Part shown: one piece after another, positions 44,341 through 57,545 of the stretch
Layout: each line of letters starts with the position of its first letter
Position numbering within the stretch: the stretch's first letter is position 1
Assembly (NCBI GenBank): GCA_963556195.1
Contig: OY744517.1
Span: 147,548,882-147,612,881, forward strand
Length of the DNA stretch: 64,000 nt
DNA from: Sepiola atlantica
Lineage: Eukaryota > Mollusca > Cephalopoda > Sepiida > Sepiolidae
Direction of reading: 5' to 3'
Position numbers and translations under genes: made by a program
Notes under the pieces: model-generated
The model's input: only the letters and a program-made list of their open reading frames with translations
The model's database searches: none
What the model was told of the DNA's origin: nothing

Positions 44341-45465
44341 TAAACAGATCGGAGCCCTGGAAAAGAAAGACAAACACACCAGATACATTATAAAAAGGTT
44401 TTTTTCCATCATGTTGATATTTTTATTCGTGATCCATCACGCTGACATGTTTATATATGTAGTATTTAATTATTTTGTTTTAATCGGCAATTTTGAACAG
44501 TTTAGTGTATAAAATTGACAATTGTTGATATGTGCATAAACGAACATTTAGAGATTGTTATTGTATTCATGTGTTTTTTTAATCGACGCGTTCAACTATT
44601 TATACTTAGTAAAATTGATAATCGTTAGCGTGTGTTTAATCGATGCTTCTACGGAATTTGAACCAAACCAAACTGACTTTTACAGAACTAAACATAACAT
44701 TTAGGTTGGTGTCATTTTGGGATTAGGTTAGGGTTTGGTTATGGATAGGTGGGGGTCGGTTTGTGGTTCGGTTAAGAAAGAAAAAAGTGATGGAGATGGA
44801 GGAAAAACAGTTATCGTTAAGATTCTGATTAATAATACATGTGAAGATAGTTTTCAATACCAGAAACGGGTATGTTGTGTACAAATATTTAGTAAATAAT
44901 TTATTGGTTTATAAGTTTTTCGATATTAGTATTAATATGAGCAGGATTGATTATTTTAAAAGGTAACGTTTAATTTTCTAGTTCTAATAAGTAAATATTT
45001 TGTGTACGAAGAATCAATCTTGCAGCTGATGGGGTTTATTTTTCTCGTAATTAGAATAAAGTGTATTACATGGGATCAGTTGTTCGATTGGACTGTTTCA
45101 GAAGCAATACATAAATTAGGTAGTTTAGATAATAAAAGTAAAAACCAACTTACCCAAATGCGAACCCAAGGAAATACAATGTAGAAACAGAGAAAGGTGA
45201 TGGAAGGTATTTTATGAGAGTGGTGGGAGTGGGGACTACTTTTATTGACTGATGCCTACTGACGTGTCTCGATAAAAACAGTCGAACATTATCACTTCAA
45301 AAAATTGTAATCTGTGCAATGTCGACGTGCGTAGCTTAATTATTTCAAGCATGCGACCTGGCGCGTCCGGAATCAGGTCGGGGTTGCTGTCTGAGTCTAA
45401 TTGGCAGTGACGACAGTTCATCACTGAAGACCACCCTTGACGCATCTAGAAAATGTATTTTACAA
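44341..45465. other. Stretch without a recognised gene
   Basis: Includes a G-rich, degenerate telomere-like segment at 44700-44775 (TTAGGTTAGGGTTTGG). Otherwise nothing. Confidence 0.45.
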
Positions 45466-45525
45466 TCGATATATATATATATATATATATCGATATATAT
45501 ATATATTAAATAAGATGAAAACGCC

Positions 45526-45610
<85 letters not shown>
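45466..45610. repeat. (TA)n arrays
   Basis: Interrupted TA at 45466-45506 and a long array at 45529-45610, ending in (TG)n. Confidence 0.9.
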
Positions 45611-45616
<6 letters not shown>

Positions 45617-46039
45617 GTATGTGTGTGTGTGTATCTCTGTCCGTGCATATGGATTTACTACTAAAGCTCTGCTGTTTTTTGTTATTTTTTTGGCTTGCTT
45701 GTCGCCCTGCACACTTCAAACATACTTAAATGTTTTAGGTGGTAAGAGGGATGACGAATAACATAAATATAGAGCGAATGATAAAATAAGTGAACTGAAT
45801 CGAATGGTGTAATTAATTCAAACGAAGGGTGTAAGGAGAAGTAGGATAGAAGAAATAGGGAGAATAGTGGGAAGAGAGAGAAAGGGAGAGAGAGGAGGGA
45901 GGACGAGGAAGCAGATAGATAGAGAGGAAAGTATATATAAATGGGGAAATGAGAGATACAATACAATGTATTCTGAGTTTATCAAATCATTTACGTGAGA
46001 ACGACATTATTATCACCATTATCAAATTTAAGAAATTAT

Positions 46040-46041
<2 letters not shown>
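45611..46041. other. Purine-rich stretch, no gene
   Basis: GA-rich at 45830-45930; no supported coding content on either strand. Confidence 0.45.

Positions 46042-46134
<93 letters not shown>
46042..46134. repeat. (AAT)n(TA)n compound microsatellite
   Basis: AAT repeats then TA repeats, directly abutting the solo LTR. Confidence 0.95.
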
Positions 46135-46138
<4 letters not shown>

Positions 46139-46938
46139 ACAATACTGTAGGGCCCCATTATGCAAGGCACAGTAGGTTAACTAGTATCAAATAGCTAATT
46201 TTGTTATTGAAAAATAGGTTTTGTTTCGGGACTCAGAAGTGAGTCAGAGAAGAGTTTGATCCAAGAATAGTCATAATAAATTTAGACCTGACGTGACCTT
46301 TGAGTCAGAGATCAGAGTGAGTCGTTTTTGTCCCCATATCGTGCGTGGGAATGATGATTACGTCACCACAGAAAACAATAACTTAGCTTTTTAGAATCAG
46401 TCTGAGCTTAGAGGCGATACCGTTCAGACCGGGTGCGAGCATGTAGCCGGCAAACTGGTAAGGCCCCGTTCTGGGAGGGCAGAAGATATCCCAAAAGGAA
46501 CCGGAAAATAGCCGGAGTATGAGAGAGTCGAAGCCGAAATCCCCCTGACAGCAAACGAACCAAGAAATAAGAATTGTGTGAGAATAAAGAAACTTGTGTG
46601 AAATTTCCCTTCAAGAAAATTCGTGTCTCGTGTATTCATTCTGTCTGAGACAGACCTCCTCCTTCGATCAAGACGACACAGCCAGCGAAGACTAGACGAA
46701 TCACAGGCCAAAGAAGAGAACAGAAGATAAGGTAAACCTTGAGATTTATTTGAGAACTTTTTAGAGACTTTAAGATACGTATAAATGAACAGAGGCCGTA
46801 ATTGAAAAAGGCTTGAGATGCCGTGAACAGATTCGTGATTTTAAAAAGGCCTGAAGGGCCGTAAATTGATACGTGAAGATTTAAGACTGTGGTTACGAAA
46901 CGTATAAAAGAAAATGATAAGATCGGTGTATCGTAACA
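46135..46938. mobile_element. Probable solo LTR, 804 bp
   Basis: Begins TGTTACAATACTG at 46135 and ends ATCGTAACA at 46938, giving TG...CA termini with a perfect 6-bp inverted end TGTTAC/GTAACA. TATA sequence flanks both sides, as expected for a short target duplication inside (TA)n, though this cannot be told apart from the microsatellite. An AATAAA signal is at about 46583. No internal coding region or primer-binding site is seen, so it is read as a recombined solo LTR of an unidentified family, possibly BEL/Pao. Strand is not certain; AATAAA suggests plus. Confidence 0.55.
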
Positions 46939-47382
46939 TATATATAGCGGCTTTACAAAAAGCGGCTTGAAAAATTGATACTTTCTTATGAAATGTCTAA
47001 TGTGTACTGTCATTGTTTTTTCTTATTCTACTTTTTGCACTTGGCACTGACGATAGTCAATCCGAGGAGTTTTTAAATGTGCTTTTAAACGTATTTTTGA
47101 AATGTATTTTCATGTATTTCAAAACGTACTTAAAACGTACATCTGTAAATATTTTGAAATACTTTAAAATTCTTGAAAACGATATCTTTAGTTTCAGCCG
47201 AAACAATTGTTTGCCTTGATTAAAAACGTTTTTTTCCTGTGAACATCTATCCTTCATCATCATTTTTCAGGGTAAAATAATTAAAACTTTGTAAAATAGC
47301 TCTAGTCACGCACTACACAGCTATAGCTGACTTTATGTTATAAAATAATCCTACATTTGAAGAACTTTGAATGTTGAATTAG

Positions 47383-47383
<1 letters not shown>
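46939..47383. other. Stretch without a recognised gene
   Basis: The opposing 68-codon frames at 47013-47263 have no recognisable content. Confidence 0.45.
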
Positions 47384-47459
<76 letters not shown>

Positions 47460-47493
47460 ATATCACCATATAATATTATACATATATACATAA

Positions 47494-47576
<83 letters not shown>
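47384..47576. repeat. (AC)n(TA)n and (AAT)n(TA)n compound microsatellites
   Basis: AC repeats 47384-47414, TA 47415-47453, AAT 47497-47528, TA 47529-47576. Confidence 0.95.
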
Positions 47577-47580
<4 letters not shown>

Positions 47581-47690
47581 ACTGAATCAACAGTTCCTAG
47601 GGGGTCTAGTATCTATCTCATCGTGTTCATATTCATCTTTCTACATTATTCTGATCATATCTATCTATTCCATCTGTTTAAATCTGTATA

Positions 47691-47720
47691 TACAGGGTGT
47701 TTCAAAAGTCTTGGGAACAT
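47691..47720 (+). repeat. Mariner terminal inverted repeat, left
   Basis: 30 bp, perfect inverted match to 48996-49025. Confidence 0.95.
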
Positions 47721-47812
47721 GACGATTTTTAATAACTCAAAAACTATTAGGAGTTGAAAAATGAAATTGGTACCGTTGGAAAGGTTACAGTTTCAAGTTT
47801 TGTGGGGAATCT

Positions 47813-48871
47813 TCAAAGTTGCTCAATATGAGCACCATTCGTCACACGGCAGACATCTAGTCGATAGTCCATTTCCTGCCAAACGCGTTCCAGCATCTTG
47901 ACGTCAATGGTTCCCACAACTGCCGTTACTCGAGCCTTTAGTTCGTCAATATCTCTTGGAAGGGGCGGCACATAGACTTGTTGCTTGACAAAGCCCCAAA
48001 GGAAAAAGTCACACGGGGTAAGATCTGGAGAACTAGGAGGCCAGGGCATGAGAACGTCATCACCTCGCCCAGATCTCCCAATCCATCTACCAGGCAGCCT
48101 TGTGTTAAGAAACTGCCTTACTCTAAGACTCCAGTGTGGTGGTGCACCATCTTGTTGAAAAATGAAGTCATCAGATTCTGCTTGTTCCAACTGAGCCATT
48201 AACCAGTCTTCCAGCATGTTGAGATAAGATTCACCAGTGATAGTTGCCTCTTCAAAGAAGAACGGTCCATAGACACCTTTCTTGGAAATTGCACAAAACA
48301 CGTTCACTTTTGGTGAATCTCGCTCGTGCTCAAGAAGTTCATGAGGATTCTCAGTACCCCATATGCGAGTGTTATGCTTGTTAACTTTGCCATTCAGATG
48401 GAAGGTCGCCTCATCGCTAAAAACAAGCCGGTCATCAAAGCCGTTATCTTCCAACTTCTCTTGCATTGCAATGCAAAAGTCACGGCGAAGTGGCTTATCA
48501 GTGTCCTTCAACTTTTGGACCAACTTGAGCTTGTAAGGTACCATTTGCAGTCGTTTCCTTAAGACACGCCAGACAGTTGCTGGAGAAAGCTGAAGTTCCC
48601 TGCTGGCTCTTCTCACTGATTTACGGGGGCTCCGCTGAAAGGCTGTCCGAACTTGCTCAACTGCATCTTCTGAAGTTGAAGGGCGACCTGTTCGCTTGCT
48701 TGGGCACAAACACCCATCTTTCACAAATTTAGCATGCCATCTGACAATGGATTTCCTTTCAGGGGCTTCTTTTATAAATTTCCTGCGAAATGCACGCTGA
48801 ACACATGTCCACGATTCAGTCTTTGCAAATTGGAGGACGCAAAATGCCTTGTCTTGTTTAGAGAACGCCAT
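47813..48871 (-). CDS. Mariner-superfamily transposase (DUF4817-type, DD41D)
   Basis: 352 codons from the Met at 48871 (MAFSKQDKAFCVLQFAKTES), chosen because it matches the usual start of this family; the open frame extends 20 codons upstream to 48931. Residues 1-60 form the first helix-turn-helix, with RKSIVRWHAKFVKDGCLC. A second lies at about 70-115: SPRKSVRRASRELQLSPATV. The catalytic acids are Asp153 (FSDEATFH), Asp241 (FQQDGAPPHW) and Asp283 (SPDLTPCDFFLWG); 41 residues separate the last two, as I count them. CDFFLWG and RVWQEMDYRLDVC are strongly conserved family blocks. The enzyme binds the terminal repeats and cuts and pastes the element at TA. No stop, frameshift or missing catalytic residue is visible. 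Confidence 0.93.
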   Translation of the reverse strand: MAFSKQDKAFCVLQFAKTESWTCVQRAFRRKFIKEAPERKSIVRWHAKFVKDGCLCPSKRTGRPSTSEDAVEQVRTAFQRSPRKSVRRASRELQLSPATVWRVLRKRLQMVPYKLKLVQKLKDTDKPLRRDFCIAMQEKLEDNGFDDRLVFSDEATFHLNGKVNKHNTRIWGTENPHELLEHERDSPKVNVFCAISKKGVYGPFFFEEATITGESYLNMLEDWLMAQLEQAESDDFIFQQDGAPPHWSLRVRQFLNTRLPGRWIGRSGRGDDVLMPWPPSSPDLTPCDFFLWGFVKQQVYVPPLPRDIDELKARVTAVVGTIDVKMLERVWQEMDYRLDVCRVTNGAHIEQL

Positions 48872-48995
48872 TACTGCACCTGGAAAGATAACACTAAAAT
48901 CATTAGTATGACCAAAAACTTGATTAAGCAAGCTTTAAAATGGCACCAGTTTCATTTTTCTACCTGGAATAGTTCATGAGATATACGCATTTGTA

Positions 48996-49025
48996 ATGTT
49001 CCCAAGACTTTTGAAACACCCTGTA
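48996..49025 (-). repeat. Mariner terminal inverted repeat, right
   Basis: 30 bp, perfect inverted match to 47691-47720; nearest the transposase start. Confidence 0.95.
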
Positions 49026-49027
49026 TA

Positions 49028-50504
49028 TCTTCATATCTGATTCTGTTTATATACATATATATCTATATTATTATTATTTTCTAATTATTATTCAATTTTA
49101 TATCATTCATTTTCTAATTAGTAAACATTAATTTCAAACAGTGGAAAAAATTTTAAAAATTTAAAAAACGAAAAATAAACGGATATGAAGTGTGTGTCGG
49201 AGAGAGGCTGTGATAGAAAAAGAGAGAGAGTATGAGCAAAAAAGGCCATTTTAATTAATTTATTTTTGTTTTTGCCCAGCAGATTATAATTCTCTAATTA
49301 TAATAATTTTAAGTAATCTAATATTAAAATGAATAATAAAAGAACAGATTTAATAAATAAGCTGTGAAATAAAAAAATTAAAAAAGCATTTAAAATAAAA
49401 AGAAATGCCAAAATAAAAAAATAAAAAAGAATAGAATTTAGACTAAATTTGAAAAATAAATTCACACCAAACTATAGAACAATAAAAGAAAAACGAGAAA
49501 ATAGAATATAAATTAAGATACAAAATGGATCAATTTATGAACAAAATAAAAATGGATGAAAAACAGATTGAAAGAAAGTAATATCTTCTGTAAATAATTC
49601 TACATTCAAATAAAACACGTAATTAAATTTCTCAATGTTTAATGTGAAGAAGGCAAATTTGAATAAAATTACCGATCGAAAAGGTTTTATGAAATTACCA
49701 ACATTAATTATGTAACAAAGATGGCGTCTAATTTAATCCAGTTTTTGTATGGTTTCCCCTGAATGGTGTTTATATAGTAAACGTTCAAAATGAATTCTTG
49801 TTTTATAATACTCCTCGTATATTTGTTTATAAAAATCATGTTTTTTCCGTAACAATATTCGGGTCTTTTGTAAATATGTCCCCCTCCCATTAATGGAAAG
49901 ATGAATTTTGCCAGATATAGCCTTGCCAGACATACGCAGTACGCGCACGTTTCATTGACCTACTTTTGTGAATCTTGTCTAGATATGCATCAGGTAAAGT
50001 TTAGGATTAAGGTTAGGGTGAGGTTGTGCAAAATGAAGAATAAACACTACTGTGGAACGCACCGTGGAATGATGAACAGTTTATGTGAATGCAGTATAAT
50101 AACTGATAATTACTGGTGTGACAACTCCTAGTTAGTAAATCATAATAATAGCTTTTATCGATGGACACACCAATTAATATATTGTGTTCGTAGTAGTAAA
50201 TTATGAAATATAACAAATACTGACCCAACGGTTCACAGAAGACCCATTATCTATCTCATCCTGGTAGTAAATGATAAAATAGGCTTTTAAGAAATATACA
50301 CAATATTCAAGAAAAATCAATTCTGCAAGAATATCATAAAATAGTATTATGAAGCAGAATACACGAGGGTAGAGAAAAAGTGAAGAGAATATGTCTATTA
50401 TGACATCACAATGTAAACTTGTATCCCAACACGGTCAGTTTTATATATTTTCAAATATTTATGAAAACATTTTGGAATTTTCCATAAATATTTAATATGC
50501 ATAA
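49028..50504. other. AT-rich stretch, no gene recognised
   Basis: Only short frames without domains. A degenerate telomere-like GGATTAAGGTTAGGGTGAGG is at about 50002-50021. Confidence 0.45.
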
Positions 50505-50578
50505 TAGTAGTATACCCGTCCCAGGATGGGTATTTTATTTACCTCCTCTCCTAGAGGTTAGACACAAGGTCACATTGA
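50505..50578 (-). mobile_element. Truncated SINE tail
   Basis: Minus strand reads GACCTTGTGTCTAACCTCTA, GGAGAGGAGGTAAATAAAAT and ACCCATCCTGGGA. It is the 3' body of the SINE seen at 13720-13870 and 20384-20520, without the tRNA-like head. Confidence 0.7.
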
Positions 50579-51052
50579 AAAAATAATGTATTATGTAACT
50601 CTAGCTGTTGTTAAATGAACTGTCGGGTTTCTGCATATACAACTTTTTTTATTGCCTATTTCGTTTTCTTTTTGTCAGGTGTCGGATTTTTCTGCAACAC
50701 CATATAACTACCTAGAATAGTTAATAAATACATTAAAATAATTATTTCTGTAAATAATTTCACATTAAAATAAAACACGGAATTAAAAGATGTCGTTTTT
50801 AATCTGACGAAAGGTTTTATCAAATTATGAAAATGAATTATGTGACAAAGACATCGTCTTATTTATTTCAGTCTGAGATGGTATTGTGTCTCCGAAAATT
50901 GTTTCTAGACATACGCGTTCCAAAATAAATATATTGCTTCATCAGTATGTACATTCCAGTGTGTAAAAGTAAAGTTAAAATCAGAAATTTACACGCAAGT
51001 TTAAAAATAAATAGAGTGTGGTAAAGATCCATAAGAAGTTAGAAGTTTAGTG

Positions 51053-51306
51053 TTATGCTGACGTGTACCGGTAGTTGCGTTATGGGAGGAAGTACGTGTC
51101 AGAAAAGCGAGAGAGTTCCTGCGTCTAGGAATTAGACGTCGACGTGATCGGACATGAGCTTCGATTCCTCTTCCGTCTTACAGACGGATGGAAGAGGGAG
51201 ATGCAGTTCATCTTGATGTAAATTACTTCAATAAAGTAAATCAAATTTCAGAATAATTAATGGAGCTATGTGTTGTTCTTTCTAATTGCTTCTTTCATTC
51301 CAGTCA
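51053..51306 (+). repeat. LTR-like segment, weak
   Basis: Starts TGTTATGCTGACG and ends CCAGTCAGCA with an AATAAA at about 51231, reminiscent of a short gypsy LTR. No target duplication is visible and no partner LTR occurs in the window, so this is only a possibility. Confidence 0.25.
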
Positions 51307-51989
51307 GCAAAAAGGAATAAGAAAATATCAATATCTATGTGACCGCTGCTGTATCCATTGCTGAGGACATCGCTATTCAATTAGCCAACTACTATATGTC
51401 AACGGTAAAGACGAACAGCTGTTTTTGTCCACTATACAGATCGAAGATTAGCCAATGCTATGTTACATTAATTCTCATTGTGTTCATGTTTATGAAAAAA
51501 TGTGTTCGTTCCTGTGTAAAGATATTGCCTTTTGGGCGTTGGGTATGTGGTGTAGATACTAATTGTAACGCAAAAGTGTGCTAGGGAAAGTTTTAGAATT
51601 TAGTGAAGAATGCGTCGATTGAATTCGAATGCAATATTGTGAGATTTGACAAATAAACAAACATGATTTATGGGTTAGTTAAGGTTAGCAAATAATTGAA
51701 TAGACACAAACACAAATAATTGAATAACTACGGAATTAGAAAACGTCAGAGTGGATTTTGTGACTGAATTGCGCTTGCAAGATACATGAAACAGAACAGT
51801 GTGCGTTAACATTGTAATATCAAATAACGCAAGGGATGAAAACTCCTTTTGTGTTTTTCGAGTCTTCAATTTTAAATCAGCACAAGAGAGAGAATGATGA
51901 TTACAGAAATGTTAGGAGAATTTTTCAACGAAAGGACAAGTGTTTCCCTTTAGTCTTAAGTAACGTGGCCCATAACAAAAAAAGATAGA
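51307..51989. other. Stretch without a recognised gene
   Basis: Bases 51345-51430 resemble 16945-17040 (dispersed fragment). The 81-codon frame 51339-51584 has no recognisable domain. Confidence 0.4.
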
Positions 51990-52520
51990 TAGCCATGTTA
52001 CAAGCCTGTTCTACTGCGGATATCCTAACTGCACATATACTATTCTTGGACCATATTATTATTCCTAGTTTTTAATAAACAACTTTACTGATTCAATTGT
52101 GTCTGAAATAAGTATATTTGCTGATGACCATCCGCTCTATTCTCGACATGTGGGCAAAATGAACACACACATATTTAAGGCAATAGCTAAATCTTTAGAA
52201 AATGACCTCCAGTTGTTAACGGAATAGGGTTATAAATGGATGGTAACATTTAATGCTTCTAAGACAAAGCTCCTTTCCTTTAAGAATTAAAAGAAACATT
52301 TTCAGCCACTGATTGCCATGGCTAATAGCACTTTACGTGAGAGTTCATCATTAAAGCTCCTCTGTCTAACATTCACATATAACAATATCCTACATCTCTA
52401 TAAAGCCACAATTCGCCCATGCTTTGAGTATTGTTGTCACGTATGGACTACTGCACCAACCACTAGTCTCTCACTCTTAGACAGGGTCCAAATAAAAGCT
52501 TATAATCTAATAGATTAATT
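51990..52520 (+). pseudogene. Jockey-like LINE RT fragment with internal deletion
   Basis: Reads ACSTADILTAHIL (post-QYGFR block), jumps to SEISIFADDHPLYSRH (YADD-type catalytic box; FADD here), then NASKTKLLSF and finally YKATIRPCFEYCCHVWTTAP and SLLDRVQIKAYNLID, the C-terminal block of this LINE family. The motif A and B region is missing, and stops occur after LLTE and in the following linker. Confidence 0.7.
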
Positions 52521-53330
<810 letters not shown>

Positions 53331-53429
53331 ACTGTGTGTTCTGCTGTTAACACCTCTGCTGCCCTTTTCATCGAAACTTCCAATCCCGTCCTGAAAACTC
53401 AAAAGAAAAACATAAGCGTAAACCCAGAA

Positions 53430-54965
53430 CCCCAACTTCTAGTGTAGATCCCTTCTACAAGGTATCATTCTCCAACATTAAGGGGCTATGTTCCAACCTT
53501 CAAGTGGTTAAAATCCATTTACATGAGACCAAACCTGACCTTTTTTCTGTGCGTAACTGGCATTGGCCCGTCAGTTTCTAAAGATGGCTTCATGATAACA
53601 GGTTATAAAAATATGACCTCAGAACACAACTTCCAACACAGCTATGGTCACAGAATCTGTGCCTACACCAGGAATGGGTGCTCATGTGTTAGAGACATTT
53701 TCTAAAGAACATCCCGATTTGCTCTATATGTGTTTACATGTTGAACTTGTTCACAGCACCGTATTCATCTTTGCTTTCTATTGTCCCCTCAACGAAGGTG
53801 GCACTGTTATTGAGAACATTTCTGACAAAATGAACAAGATCCTGGCTGATCATCCTTCTGCTAGCATTCATGTCAGTGGCGACTTTTATGTTCACAATGT
53901 TGAGTGGCTAGTTCACTCTAACAAGGCCGATGATGAAGGGAGGTTGTTTCCCGATATTTCCCTTGCATATGAGCTTACTTAAAGTTTAGCAGCCGATTCG
54001 CGTACCCGACGCTGATGGGAATTTTGCAAGCCTTCTTGATCTATTTCTGACAACTTTCTGCTGAACAGTGCACAACTACTGTCCTGTCTCCACCTGGGTC
54101 CTCCGATCACTCAGTTGTCTCAATTAAGATTAAAACGAAGCTTAGCAATTCCTCTGATATCCCTTTTCACAGCAGACGTTTCCGATGCTCAAAGGCTGAT
54201 TGGGACAGTTTACGATCTTTCATATTTGAAAACAATTTTCAAAAGAAAACGTGTCCTGTATCGCATCTGAGATATCTGATTATATAATCGTTGCTATTGA
54301 GTGCTTTATACAATCCAAAACATTTCAACAGATACCAAATAATCAGCCATGATACACCCTAAATGTACTGCCGCTATTGCCCACAGGAACCACTATTTAA
54401 ATTCTTTTCAACGAAATAGATATTCTGGAACCAAAACCTCCTTCAGATCTGCCGAAATCACTGCAAAAGAGTAATAAAAAAACGCTAAAGACTCGCACGC
54501 CCAATCTATTAAATCTAGGGTGGCCAAGCAAAGGCTTGGCTCCCATGAGTTTTTGGAGGATAACAAACAGAGTGCAAACATGTAAGACCTCTATTCACAC
54601 TATCATTAATGGACCTGATAGTAACTCCTCTGCTTCTGACAAAGCCAATTTACACCCTCTGTGATCAGGGCAACCCCCAGAAATCTTTAGCATCATCCGA
54701 ATAACTGTCTAGAATGTTGCCAAACATTTTCAAAAACTTTGATGCCAACAAGGCAACTTACTCTGATAACATTCCGGTCATAGTACTCAAGAAACTGCAA
54801 CCAGAAATATCCCCTATCCTTACAAGGCTATTCAATCGTTGTTTAAAGGAAAATGCTTTCCATCACCTTGAAAGACTAAGTTGCCAACCACCCACACAGA
54901 AACAATCTACTTAGTAAGAATCAATATGGATTTCATCCTGCAAGATCAACAGCTGAAGATCAGTG
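53430..54965 (+). pseudogene. Jockey-like LINE endonuclease and linker, decayed
   Basis: Starts with VSFSNIKGLCSNLQVVK, the opening block of an apurinic-type endonuclease domain, followed by ETKPDLF. A 112-codon open frame (53644-53982) then carries FYCPLNEGGT, ISDKMNKILADHP and the SIHVSGDFYVHNVEW block (G-D-F-N-x-H-H motif, with Tyr for Asn). RVPDADGNFASLLDLFLTT follows, then a linker with APMSFWRITNRV and, at 54714, FKNFDANKATYSDNIPVIVLKKL leading into the RT N-terminus. Stops and shifts are scattered throughout. The RT core is not here; matching C-terminal RT sequence occurs at 56461-57545. Confidence 0.75.
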
Positions 54966-55211
54966 AATATATTAATTATAGTTTAATGACAATTCGGTAC
55001 AATTAATAATTTAAGGGCCAAACGATACCGTATAATAAAATTTAACTTTCAAAATCCTATTTTTAAAAATAAAAACGGCATAATGCTATTTTTAAAAATG
55101 GAATGAGTAAAAAAAGTCGAAAAAATGATGAAAGTTAAAAAAACTTCTTAGCAAAACCGGGTAACGACATGTCATCATTCACTCTATAATTTAAAAAAAA
55201 CATCTGTATTG

Positions 55212-55284
<73 letters not shown>

Positions 55285-56029
55285 TAGTGAGTAAAACTGC
55301 CAACCGAAATCATTTCAATTGTTTGCTGGAAAGCAGAAAGCAAATAGCAAGTCAAATAAACCTCCGCCATCTTTAATAGAATTCGGAAAGAAATCCTTCA
55401 CTCTATTTCTATAATGAGGCGTTTTCTTTCTCTTTTTCTTTTTTCTTTCTATACCGATTGATACTTTTTTCTTTTTTTAACTTTCCAGTTTGAGACGTTG
55501 TCTTTCTTATTTCTTTTTTATTAAATTCACCAATTTAAACGTTATTGTATATGAATATAAATATTAGTGCGAAGACTGGCGAAGCATAATTCACTCGCAT
55601 TTTTGACAGAGGGTGTACCCTCGTAAATACTAAAGCTCATCGATTACATTGGTAAATAAATCAAGTAAAAACGTTTTTGTCTAAGTGAGTTTGCATAAGA
55701 CACTAAATCCCAGCGAGGGGGATATAGAATTTCTGAGATTAATTGCTGATATTCACGTGGGTGCGGTTATCACGTGCACCCGAGCGCACGAAACACCCAA
55801 TGGAATGATACATAATCCGCTTCTCCTCAAATATATTGTTTACTCAATTTCATTATAGTGCGCCATTTCACTTGATTATTGATAATGATATCGAAATCTT
55901 TTGCATTCATTTTTTTTTCAAACAATCCTTAGACATTGATGGATTACAAATATACTTTCTACCTATTGTCCTAAAACTAAATATCCTTTTTCTACACATA
56001 TCAATTACGTATGTCTATATGTTTAATTA
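54966..56029. other. AT-rich stretch with a (TA)n array
   Basis: (TA)n at 55217-55280. No gene; the frame 55836-56135 is hydrophobic AT-rich sequence without a domain. Confidence 0.5.
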
Positions 56030-56455
56030 TTTATGTGGAGTAAAATCCGAAACTTATGAACCGATCATTATGAATTTGGGATCACAGCTGCTAGGCGTTT
56101 GGGTGGGTAATGTGGGGTATGTCTATTTTAATTGAGTTTTAACCAAAACGGGGGAAACAGAGGTCTGGAAGCCTTTCGTGGAAATTTAATTGTCTCGAAT
56201 TATGAAGAAATCTGACAATATGTATTGAGGCATTAATTAATAAATATGCCAAATAAATATGTTCATTTCTTTTGGAATATTTTAACGAGTTTCTAGGGCA
56301 TAATATGGTCACAGCCTCCTATCTAAAAATTAAAATATTTTTAATTGCTATGAAATTTAATTTATACTTATTAGATACTAATTAAGCAAGATTCTCTGAA
56401 TTTCAATTTCTTCTTAAGACCACTTAGCTGATCTATATAAAGAATCTTCGAAATC
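56030..56455 (-). repeat. Dispersed repeat family D, copy 3
   Basis: Minus-strand copy: reads CTTAATTAGTATCTAATAAG, CTAGAAACTCG, AATTAATGCCTC and further blocks aligned with 38850-39360. Confidence 0.55.
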
Positions 56456-56460
56456 ATATT

Positions 56461-56532
56461 TTGAGATCATTCGTTGTAGACGACGCAGCTATTTATGTCA
56501 ACACTTTGAAGAACATTGATAACAAGACCCCC

Positions 56533-56582
<50 letters not shown>

Positions 56583-57217
56583 GTGTGCGTGTGTCACTCT
56601 ATCGCTCTCGCTCTCTCTTTCGATTTGGAGCACGTTGTGCAATGGGAGAAAGTGGTCTGTTTCTTTTAACGCCTCTAAAATCAAACCTCATTCTTTTCAC
56701 TCCCAACGCTCGGATCCTGTCTTCTCCCCAGACAAAATGAATGGTACTCTCCTCGAGTAAGCCCTCTTCTTTGCTTAGCTTATTGGGCTGACTCTCACCC
56801 TAGATCTGAAATGGAAGACTTATATCAAATCTGTTGCTTAGGTTGCTGGAAAAATGGTTGGATCATTCTACCACCCCAGAAAGTACCTCATCCCTGGCGC
56901 AATCCTCTACCTGTATAAGAGCCAGATACCTCCTAAGATGGAGTACTCCTGTAATACTTGGGGAAGTGTCACTCGGAGCACTCTTTACTGTCTTGTCAGA
57001 GTACAAAATCGACTCCGCAATCTAGTGGGGGTGTTCTCTTCTCGTTCCTACAACATCTTTCACACGGAATAGGTTACTAGTCTCTCTTCACTGTATCTTT
57101 ATTCACCGTATCTTTATGTTCACTGAGCTCCAATCCCTACTATCCCCTGTAAAATATTCACAGCAAGAACTCTAGCTTTAAGCACAGCAAACCACAGCAA
57201 ATAACTTTTATCTTCTG

Positions 57218-57257
<40 letters not shown>

Positions 57258-57545
57258 TACCAAAAACGAAACGAAACTTCCAGGAACAAGGTTTTTTTCC
57301 TAGAACAGTCCATCTGCGGAACAAGATACCACGAGTCTGCTTCCCAACTGACTACAGCACCGTGTCTTTAAGTCTAATGTACACAAACACTTGCTGAATC
57401 AATTCCTTTTAAGTAACCTTCTGCCCATCCCACTCATTGTTTCTAGTCCTCTTGTGGAAGAGACCATAGTCCAACTGACGATCTCTTTAACCCTTATTCT
57501 CGAGTGGACCCTAGGCCTTGAAAAAGCCAAAAATATGAGACATTT
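56461..57545 (+). pseudogene. Jockey-like LINE RT C-terminal part, decayed
   Basis: Begins with FVVDDAAIYVN (position of the YADD box), then a CT microsatellite inserted in the coding region (56528-56620), RKWSVSFNASKIKPHSF, LTLTLDLKWKTYIKSV, AGKMVGSFYHPRKYLIPGA, LYLYKSQIPPKMEYSCNTWG and VRVQNRLRNLVG. These are the post-catalytic RT and C-terminal blocks of the same family as 53430-54965. Several stops occur. A second CT tract lies at 57221-57250. Confidence 0.75.

Larger units (their letters stand above)
47691..49025 (-). mobile_element. Apparently intact mariner-superfamily transposon, 1335 bp
   Basis: Perfect 30-bp terminal inverted repeats (47691-47720 and 48996-49025, starting TACAGGGTGTTTC) flanked on both sides by TA (47689-47690 and 49026-49027), the duplicated target of this superfamily. 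One uninterrupted minus-strand transposase ORF fills the interior. Perfect ends and an intact ORF indicate a young, possibly active copy. Confidence 0.95.

Noticed and set aside
48326..48979. Plus-strand frames of about 80 codons over the mariner
   Set aside because: They are shadows of the intact minus-strand transposase.
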